From CAZSNT01 sp964607765 (lineage in GTDB: Bacteria; Verrucomicrobiota; Lentisphaeria; Oligosphaerales; JABHEG01): DNA of 64,000 bases. How positions within the stretch are numbered: position 1 is the stretch's first letter; each line of letters starts with the position of its first letter. The notes beneath the pieces were generated by a model. That model saw only the letters and a program-made list of their open reading frames with translations, did no database searches and was not told the DNA's origin. The position numbers and the translations under genes were made by a program. Shown here one piece after another: positions 58,933 to 64,000 of this stretch. The stretch is from positions 1 through 64,000 of the forward strand of contig CAZSNT010000005.1 in the NCBI GenBank assembly GCA_964607765.1, given 5' to 3'.

Positions 58933-59289
58933 TCATGTGCGAAGCTTGTTTTCGCCCGGGTCGACAAACAAGCTGAGTGCTGTCGTTCGTCGCTTTGCGC
59001 AACGAGTGGGCCGAACAGGAGCTCGCCCCGTCAGCAACCTGTCCAATGGCGACACGCTGGCCGCCCTGGCTGCTTCTGCGAACTCCTCGGCAAGTGCCAA
59101 CTCGCCCAACTCCTCGCGCAACACTGCCAACTCGTCGCTCTCGAACTCCCCATCGACCTGGAAGAAGGCGAGGATCTGGCTGATGTCCTCCTCCACATCC
59201 TCGACTGCGAACGGGAACTCGCTCGCCTGCTTGATCCGCTCGATCGTGTAGTGAACCTTGAATCTATTCACTTCGATCGCCTCCGTCAT
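58933..59289 (-). CDS. Unknown acidic protein
   Basis: 118 aa from the ATG at 59289 (MTEAIEVNRFKVHYTIERI). The N-terminal half is strand-helix, followed by a leucine/glutamate-rich helix (ESDELAVLREELGELALAEE) and a basic tail. The start lies inside the frameshifted upstream gene. No named family recognised. Confidence 0.55.
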   Translation of the reverse strand: MTEAIEVNRFKVHYTIERIKQASEFPFAVEDVEEDISQILAFFQVDGEFESDELAVLREELGELALAEEFAEAARAASVSPLDRLLTGRAPVRPTRCAKRRTTALSLFVDPGENKLRT

Positions 59290-59544
59290 TGTCCCAGAGC
59301 TCGTCCAGGGTCTGCGCAAGGCTCCTGAGTTCGTGCGGGTCGCACCAGATCCGCTGGTTCTCATACTGCCGACGCTGCGCTTGTACCGACTGTGCTGAAT
59401 GCACGCCCTCACTTCGTCGCGCTCACGTTCGGCCTCAAAGTCGTTCCTTGCCGGAATCACCTTGCGGCGCTTCCAAATGCTCACCTGGAACCGACCAGTT
59501 CGCTTCGCCGCAACTGGCCCTTTCTTGTTCGTTTCGTCCTTCAT
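59264..59544 (-). pseudogene. Small conserved-looking gene with an apparent frameshift
   Basis: The ATG at 59544 has a long Shine-Dalgarno (GGAGGTGATC). The frame starts naturally (MKDETNKKGPVAAKRTGRFQ...ERDEVRACIQHSRYKRS) but then turns Ser/Thr-rich. In the next frame a natural-looking end appears (RRQYENQRIWCDPHELRSL...DELWDNDGGDRSE) stopping at 59264. One base gained or lost near 59370 would restore a protein of about 93 aa. It is a true mutation, a sequencing error or programmed frameshifting. Confidence 0.5.
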
Positions 59545-59560
59545 TGTGATCACCTCCGGA

Positions 59561-59605
59561 GGACGGGTTTCTTTGCTCCAATTGTTTGAGCAAAGAAAAT
59601 CGTCC
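59561..59605 (-). promoter_or_regulatory. Leader hairpin before the frameshifted gene
   Basis: TTTCTTTGCTC (59568-59578) pairs perfectly with GAGCAAAGAAA (59588-59598), extended by GGACG/CGTCC. It ends about 8 bases before the Shine-Dalgarno of the downstream gene. Confidence 0.6.
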
Positions 59606-59942
59606 GGGGTGCTCTCTTGTGTGGGGAGGAGAGTAGTCCCCTGCTTCAGGCCGGTCCAGGCGACCCGAAGCACGGCGGAGGGGATAGGTTTACTGAGACG
59701 GTCACGCAGAGTGACCGGCAGATAAACCTTTAGCCGTGAACGACCAGCCGGTTGCCGGCGCTTCCTGAACCATGGTGGTTGCTCAAGCGGTCGCGAACGC
59801 CGGGGCCGACTGTGGCATCAGTCCAGAGGAGATGGATCCTGGGCTCACCCGCAGGATGAGGGCCCCGGGAAGCGTGCCTGCCGATCGCTACGGCCTTGCA
59901 GTCGCATGCGCGGCCACGGGCTGTCAACCGGTTGTTGGCCAA
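59606..59942. other. Intergenic region with candidate promoter and hairpin
   Basis: No supported gene. It holds a 7-bp hairpin CGGTCAC-GCAGA-GTGACCG (59699-59717) directly beside a minus-strand TATA-like element, and the upstream side of the plus-strand promoter at 59943. Confidence 0.4.
59720..59736 (-). promoter_or_regulatory. Candidate archaeal-type promoter
   Basis: Minus strand GGCTAAAGGTTTATCTG. Its start would fall near 59698, inside the 7-bp hairpin, giving a ~150-base leader for the 58.4-59.5 kb operon. Weaker TATA than the others. Confidence 0.45.
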
Positions 59943-59959
59943 CCGAAAAGCATAAATAC
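59942..59959 (+). promoter_or_regulatory. Archaeal-type promoter (BRE + TATA)
   Basis: ACCGAAAAGCATAAATA. Centre ~59955, 26 bases before the ATG at 59981: leaderless. Confidence 0.7.
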
Positions 59960-59980
59960 AAGCGCCCCCTGGCTGCATCC

Positions 59981-60550
59981 ATGAACCAATCACATACGGC
60001 TGCGCCGAAGCTGTTCGATCACCGGCACGCAGCCATGCAGCGCGAGTACATCGAGGCCAGGGAGTCCGAAGGCTATGTGCTCTACGGTACAGAAGTGCCA
60101 TACAACCACGGCAGAGGGTTCATCGATGTCGTTGTTTCCCGGACAGATCATCGCCGCAAGGAAGTCACCTGGCTGGTCGCCGAGCTCAAGACCTCGTTGC
60201 ACAACCTGGGGGAGACTATACGCCAGATACACAGGGCAGAGCGCTTCTTCTTCGAATCGAACCCAGTCCGAGGAACCCCGGGGTACACCTCTATTCGTAG
60301 GTTCCCTTTGGTGGTCTGGGCGTCGGAACAGAACTGGCGTCAGTGCTCGAACTACTGGCAACTCCTTGCGGGAATCCAGGTCGAGTTCTTCCATCCTGAA
60401 CACCGGCATGCAACGCACGCTTGGAACATGTACGAGATAGCCAAGGCCATAGCACAGGCCTCCCAGCCCCGTCCCACATCGCGGCAGCACGGCGTCCCGG
60501 CACCCCTGGGACGCACCAGCATGGCGCCAGGCCAGTACGGACGCAACTGA
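59981..60550 (+). CDS. Possible PD-(D/E)XK nuclease-like protein
   Basis: 189 aa. GRGFIDVVVSR (D49) followed by WLVAELKTSL (E68, K70) gives the D...ExK spacing of PD-(D/E)XK folds, with a following helix NLGETIRQIHRAERFF typical of the family. The C-terminal 30 residues are Pro/Arg-rich and disordered. It is leaderless, behind an archaeal-type promoter, and monocistronic. Likely a small endonuclease or resolvase-like protein of the element; the exact family is not identified. Confidence 0.6.
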   Translation: MNQSHTAAPKLFDHRHAAMQREYIEARESEGYVLYGTEVPYNHGRGFIDVVVSRTDHRRKEVTWLVAELKTSLHNLGETIRQIHRAERFFFESNPVRGTPGYTSIRRFPLVVWASEQNWRQCSNYWQLLAGIQVEFFHPEHRHATHAWNMYEIAKAIAQASQPRPTSRQHGVPAPLGRTSMAPGQYGRN

Positions 60551-60563
60551 GCAGCTGCGCCGC

Positions 60564-60788
60564 TCACAAGTGCCTCCGGGTTGCCTGATGCGCATCCCTG
60601 AAGCGCTCGAGTTCAGCCAGCTCAAGCAATTCACGTCGCACTGCCATTTTCTCGCCTTCGTCGAGCAGATCCGCGAAACCGAAACACTCCAGCACGTCCT
60701 CCTTCTCCAGCATGTCGACCAGTCGGGTCGCCACACGCCCACGTTCTTGTATGTACTCCGCGATGTACCGCAGTATGTGTCTGTTCAT
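60564..60788 (-). CDS. Small helical protein
   Basis: 74 aa (MNRHILRYIAEYIQERGRV...), two or three amphipathic helices, acidic middle. A GGAGGCAAGG ribosome site follows a perfect 11-bp hairpin. Not recognised. Convergent with the nuclease-like gene. Confidence 0.5.
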   Translation of the reverse strand: MNRHILRYIAEYIQERGRVATRLVDMLEKEDVLECFGFADLLDEGEKMAVRRELLELAELERFRDAHQATRRHL

Positions 60789-60808
60789 ATTCCTTGCCTC
60801 CGAGCCAA

Positions 60809-60838
60809 GGTGGCTCTCTCAGCCAGCAGAGAGCCACC
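60809..60838 (-). promoter_or_regulatory. Perfect 11-bp leader hairpin
   Basis: GGTGGCTCTCT (60809-60819) and AGAGAGCCACC (60828-60838) form a perfect stem with an 8-base loop, just upstream of the Shine-Dalgarno of the 74-aa gene. Confidence 0.65.
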
Positions 60839-61234
60839 GCCACCAGCGCCCGAAGGAGGGAGCGTTGAGTGGACCCTTCAATAGACCTTCGGGCCTTTCG
60901 GCCGACCCCGAGTTTCGCGAAGGGGAAAGGTTCATGAAAGAGGGTCTGCGTGCTCCCGGGCGGACAGCGTGCCATGTTCCCGGTGTGTCCCCGACCCCGT
61001 CCAGCCCCAGGTCTCACTCCCCCCGTCGGCTCCCCTGAGAGGTCATTCCTATATTAGTCGCTTTTCGCACGCCGCACGTATCCTCCTGGGGAAGCGAAGG
61101 ATAGGGGAGGATGAGCCGAACGACACGGAAGGCGACTCGCGAGGGAAGGGATGACGGATCAGGCACCAGAGGACGACGAATGAGGACGATTAAGACGACA
61201 TCTCGCGGGAGTTTCCGAGACACGTCGGCCGCTG
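60839..61234. other. Intergenic region, no supported gene
   Basis: About 400 bases. The right half is purine-rich on the plus strand (gaaggataggggaggatgag), echoing aaggatagaggaggatag near 25410 beside orc1/cdc6. A minus-strand element GCGAAAAGCGACTAATATAG (about 61048-61067) resembles a weak BRE/TATA. No ORF here looks natural. Confidence 0.35.
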
Positions 61235-62167
61235 CTATCGGCCCAACGTCGGGAGCGGCCATGCCCCACAGTAGTCGTCGCCAAAGAGCGATTGCGGCCC
61301 GCGCTTCCGGTCCCCGCCTCGTGTCCAGACGGGGGCCGCGATGCCGTGTGCGAACAGCTGGTTCGGGTCAAGGGTCCAGACGAAGTCGTGCCCCCCTATT
61401 TCCCAGACCAGGTCCTCGACAGTGCGACGCCGACGCTCGGTGTTGGTGAGCAACAACACGCGAAATCCCCTGAACGGTAGACCGAATACCCGTTCGTAGC
61501 GGCGGTGCCTTTCCGACCTGAGCAACGCCCCGTAGTTCAGGATCTTCTGCCGGACATCTCGTTGCCTACTCTCGCGGGAAGAAACGACCGGCTCCGTCCC
61601 CATGTCCACCTCCAAGAAGAACAGCAGGCCATGCTCCCCGTCCTGCCGTGCCACACAGAAGACGGCGTCTGGAACAAAGCAGATCGTCCGCGGCTTCTTG
61701 CCGTTCATCCTGAAGTGCTCCCGGACTAGAGCCGTGCGATCGGCTCGCAGAGGAAGCGATGGGGATGTCGATGAAAGGAACCTCGTAACCAGGGCCGGGT
61801 GGTGAGTCCCGAAGTGGTCCAGATGCAGCCGGAACCAATTCATCAGCAGTTGGTGGTCCGGGCAGTGCATGGCGCTGCCGTTCACCCGTTCGTTCTGAGT
61901 CCAAGGCTCCAGCACCCCCCGGGATCTCAAGAGCTCCGCCCCTGGTGATGCCACCGTGAAGATCTTCTCCGGTCGCCCGCGTTTGCGGCCGCAGCCCCGG
62001 CGATAGCTCTCGATAAGACCGGTTTCCTCCAGCTGCGCCAGCCGCCGTCGGGTGACCTGCAAGCCGCTGAACCCTTGCAGATGGGCTACCTGGGGAGCAG
62101 TCATCAGGCGGTATTCCGCCACCCGCGCGAGCAGCTCAACGTCTCTGGTGAGCAATCGGAACGCCAT
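61235..62167 (-). CDS. Replication-relaxation family-like protein
   Basis: 310 aa from the ATG at 62167 (GGAGG 5 bases upstream; another ATG at 62182). The N-terminal winged helix (RDVELLARVAEYRLMTAPQV, LEETGLIESYRRG) and the central FVPDAVFCVARQDGEHGLLF, then FFLEVDMGTEPV, match the replication-relaxation proteins found next to plasmid and conjugative-element replication or transfer genes in bacteria; the central part resembles a nuclease-like fold (D, then ExD). It probably controls origin melting or transfer of the element. Confidence 0.65.
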   Translation of the reverse strand: MAFRLLTRDVELLARVAEYRLMTAPQVAHLQGFSGLQVTRRRLAQLEETGLIESYRRGCGRKRGRPEKIFTVASPGAELLRSRGVLEPWTQNERVNGSAMHCPDHQLLMNWFRLHLDHFGTHHPALVTRFLSSTSPSLPLRADRTALVREHFRMNGKKPRTICFVPDAVFCVARQDGEHGLLFFLEVDMGTEPVVSSRESRQRDVRQKILNYGALLRSERHRRYERVFGLPFRGFRVLLLTNTERRRRTVEDLVWEIGGHDFVWTLDPNQLFAHGIAAPVWTRGGDRKRGPQSLFGDDYCGAWPLPTLGR

Positions 62168-62414
62168 CAAGTCCTCCATCATTGCATGGCCATCTTGCTG
62201 AAGCGGCAGGAACACCCGTGCCTTTCCATGTGACGACCGGCTCCGGCACTTGGAACCCATCGGGGGGCGGCGAAACCTGGACCAGATCCACCGGTCGGCG
62301 CAGCGCACCAGTTCCCGGTACAGGCTCGGGCGTGGCTACGTTCACAGATCGCCCACCGACAACACCGGCAACGAACAGGCCGAGACGATGAACGAGCGGT
62401 TCCCAGAACGGCAC
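62136..62414 (-). CDS. Doubtful small Pro-rich ORF
   Basis: 92 aa with an N-terminal hydrophobic stretch (LVHRLGLFVAGVVGG) and a Pro/Val-rich remainder. It overlaps the start of the replication-relaxation gene. It could be a small secreted protein, but Shine-Dalgarno support is poor. Confidence 0.3.
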   Translation of the reverse strand: MPFWEPLVHRLGLFVAGVVGGRSVNVATPEPVPGTGALRRPVDLVQVSPPPDGFQVPEPVVTWKGTGVPAASARWPCNDGGLDGVPIAHQRR

Positions 62415-62587
62415 ACAGGCACGCAGAGCGAAAGCAGGTCCTCAGTCAGCAACCCCCGGCCGATCACTGTGAGCCGGGGCAAGCCTGAGTCGGGTCCAAG
62501 TGAGCCGAAGTCAGCCCACGCCGGTGGACCCGAGAGGGCCGTCTGCAGGGACTGAGTGGCCACGTTCTTTCTGGCCTGGCAGGCCAT
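62342..62587 (-). CDS. Doubtful small ORF
   Basis: 81 aa (MACQARKNVATQSLQTAL...), ATG 10-12 bases after GAAAGGAGGG. No recognised domain; overlaps the previous doubtful ORF by 73 bases. At most one of the two is likely real. Confidence 0.28.
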   Translation of the reverse strand: MACQARKNVATQSLQTALSGPPAWADFGSLGPDSGLPRLTVIGRGLLTEDLLSLCVPVCRSGNRSFIVSACSLPVLSVGDL

Positions 62588-62804
62588 TCGCGTCTCGCCC
62601 TCCTTTCAGGTGCTCGGACTGTCGAACGTCGGCACGGATAGACGCAACGGCCTGGTTCACCTTTCACTCGTCCTCCTTCCTGCGACCCGGCGACCATAGT
62701 CGGCGTTTGTGGTTTGCTTATGAATAGAGAACGCAGTAGGCGCCCCGATGTTTGCCAAGTGCTCACTATGCGCGGGAAACGACCAACCGAAGGAGGATGA
62801 CAGA

Positions 62805-63524
62805 ATGAAGGAAACCCAACGACTGTGCAACGGCCTCGCCATGCTGCTTGCCTGCATCGGGACCCTCGGCCTGACGGCGAGAGCAGAAGCTGACCGGGGT
62901 GGGCCGGAAGTGCGTGGCGGGTTCACGCTGCCTGCGACGCCCGAACAGTCCCATCGGCACGTCCCGGAGAGTCGGGAGTTCGAGCCAGCTCTGGCGGAAC
63001 TGCGGCTGCTTTCCGAACAGGTCGAGGCGCTGAAGGAGAAACTGGCGCAAACCAATGGCCGTCCAGAGGTCCGCGAACGGTTGCTGATGGCAATCCGAGC
63101 GAAGTATGGACTGGCACGCCGGCTGGCGGCTCTTGAGGTCCAACGGGTCGAAAACGAAGTCGCGGAAAGGACCGCGGCCCTGCGGCGCCTCGATGCGGCA
63201 GAGGCCGACGGCCAGAGCAGCTATGACCTCGGGCAGGTGGCCGCTGCGGAAGGACATGTGGCCGCATTTCGACGGTACAGCGCCGGCTCCAATGGCAACA
63301 GGCGCTGCGCCCTGATTCGCTGCGCGGTCGATGCTCTGGACCAACGCATCAGCATCATGCGGGCCACGGCATCAGTCAAGCACGACAACGGTGAGGTGCG
63401 CAACCAGTTCCGTCGGGACCTCAAAACCTGGCGGATCATCGCGCAGCGCTTGCGTCGGACGATCACGAAGCTCGCGCAGCGCGAAGCCGCTGAAGTGCAT
63501 GCGGTCATCAGCTCGTACTCCTGA
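62805..63524 (+). CDS. Secreted coiled-coil protein
   Basis: 239 aa from the ATG at 62805 (GGAGG 8 bases upstream). A signal peptide is clear (LAMLLACIGTLGLTARAEA). The mature part is a long coiled coil (ALAELRLLSEQVEALKEKL; ALEVQRVENEVAERTAAL). It may be an envelope or conjugation-associated structural protein. First gene of a plus-strand operon that runs out of the window. Confidence 0.6.
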   Translation: MKETQRLCNGLAMLLACIGTLGLTARAEADRGGPEVRGGFTLPATPEQSHRHVPESREFEPALAELRLLSEQVEALKEKLAQTNGRPEVRERLLMAIRAKYGLARRLAALEVQRVENEVAERTAALRRLDAAEADGQSSYDLGQVAAAEGHVAAFRRYSAGSNGNRRCALIRCAVDALDQRISIMRATASVKHDNGEVRNQFRRDLKTWRIIAQRLRRTITKLAQREAAEVHAVISSYS

Positions 63525-63550
63525 ACGCCGACCCGCTGGAGGAGAATCCG

Positions 63551-63868
63551 ATGAAGCAGCCTGAAGTGAATATCACGCGTGGCCCGTGGCCGGCCGCCAT
63601 CGCCGAGCAACTGGCCACCCGCGGCATCCTGCGGTGGCAAGTGCTGAAGCGGCACTATGGCACCCGTCCAGAGGTGCTGGCCGCAATGGTCCCGGGCACA
63701 TCCGCCCAGGATTGGGTCAACTGGCTGGGCAGCTTGCCAGCGGTGCCGGAACGACCCGAACGAACGTACCCGATGGGATTGATCCCTACGAACGGAATAC
63801 GTGACAACGAAGTAGACCGGAAGGAACTCGACCATGGAGACGACAACGACACCGCAAACCTGGGCTGA
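63551..63868 (+). CDS. Small unknown protein
   Basis: 105 aa with GGAGGAG before the ATG. The first 60 residues are helical (EQLATRGILRWQVLKRHYG...AMVPGTSAQDWVNWLGSL), resembling a small HTH or helical domain; the tail is acidic. Overlaps the next gene by 35 bases. Not recognised. Confidence 0.5.
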   Translation: MKQPEVNITRGPWPAAIAEQLATRGILRWQVLKRHYGTRPEVLAAMVPGTSAQDWVNWLGSLPAVPERPERTYPMGLIPTNGIRDNEVDRKELDHGDDNDTANLG

Positions 63869-64000
63869 TGCCTTGCTCAGGTGCGGAATTGCGTCGGAGT
63901 TGGTCGAGTCGGTCATTCGGCAAGGTATCGCCTCACCTCGTCACTTCATTGCTCTCACCGAAACGCCGGCGCGGCTCACAGCGCTCGCCCGACGCTTGAG
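63834..64000 (+). CDS. Partial ORF running off the window
   Basis: ATG preceded by GGAAGGAAC; reads METTTTPQTWADALLRCGIA and stays open to the last base. The visible 55 residues are helical. Start plausible, identity unknown because only the N terminus is seen. Confidence 0.45.
   Translation, partial: METTTTPQTWADALLRCGIASELVESVIRQGIASPRHFIALTETPARLTALARRL

Noticed and set aside
59990..60742. Minus-strand ORF of 250 codons at 60 kb
   Set aside because: It runs opposite the leaderless nuclease-like gene, which has a promoter at the right distance and natural composition.
1..64000. CRISPR array
   Set aside because: No regularly spaced short direct repeats were seen anywhere; the only exact repeat pair is at 1-55 and 166-220.

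Overview
The window is GC-rich throughout and looks like a large accessory or mobile region next to a short piece of chromosome. The left edge (1 to about 1850) reads as bacterial. It holds a LarA-like (DUF2088) nickel-pincer racemase gene and an initiator-type tRNA-Met with a sigma70-like promoter (TTGACA, 17 bases, TATATG), encoded CCA and an intrinsic terminator. In contrast, 23.3-27.8 kb and 50.5-60 kb carry at least eight archaeal-type promoters (CCGAAAGG-like BRE followed by TTATATA). Their ATG codons lie 25-27 bases from the TATA centre or behind a very short leader. An Orc1/Cdc6-type initiator gene lies among them. The host domain is therefore unsettled: a bacterium carrying an element of archaeal ancestry, an archaeon with unusual left-flank signals, or a chimeric contig. 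Phylum is not assignable from this sequence alone.

Layout. (A) 2.1-19.7 kb: one tightly packed minus-strand operon. In transcription order it encodes a 68-aa protein, a HerA-like ATPase, a coiled-coil protein, a helical protein, a beta-propeller-like protein, a Ser/Thr protein kinase, two unknowns, a stand-alone Lon-type (S16) protease with an extra C-terminal domain, two smaller proteins related to that domain, an unknown, a second HerA/VirD4-like ATPase, an unknown, a TOTE-type AEP primase and an excisionase-like HTH protein. A divergent TPR protein lies at 20.1-22.8 kb. (B) 23.4-27.8 kb: archaeal-type plasmid or virus genes, including Orc1/Cdc6, AbrB-like, zinc-ribbon, winged-helix and membrane proteins, with a candidate AT-rich origin. 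(C) 27.9-50.3 kb: a 22-kb minus-strand defence island. It holds an HTH protein, a helicase-DUF1998-nuclease fusion, a SNF2 helicase, DUF3800, an Eco57I-type methylase (class-1 DISARM-like), then an SMC-like ATPase, a phosphoribosyltransferase/winged-helix protein, a retron ncRNA with perfect 13-bp a1/a2 repeats, the retron-like reverse transcriptase, and an OLD-TOPRIM nuclease plus UvrD helicase (Gabija-like). (D) 50.5-55.7 kb: a prokaryotic ubiquitin-like cassette of Ubl, E2-like/RING-like fusion, JAMM peptidase and E1, followed by GP88-like, ArdC-remnant and zinc-finger genes. (E) 55.8-60.8 kb: a HerA-nuclease fusion operon and small element genes, many preceded by hairpins. (F) 61.2-64 kb: a replication-relaxation-like protein and a plus-strand operon of unknown genes running off the window.

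Two groups stand out as candidate undescribed systems. One is the kinase/Lon/propeller/HerA operon (A). The other is the contiguous string of DISARM-like, retron and Gabija-like modules (C). The E2-RING ubiquitin-like cassette (D), behind an archaeal-type promoter, is a third unusual assembly.
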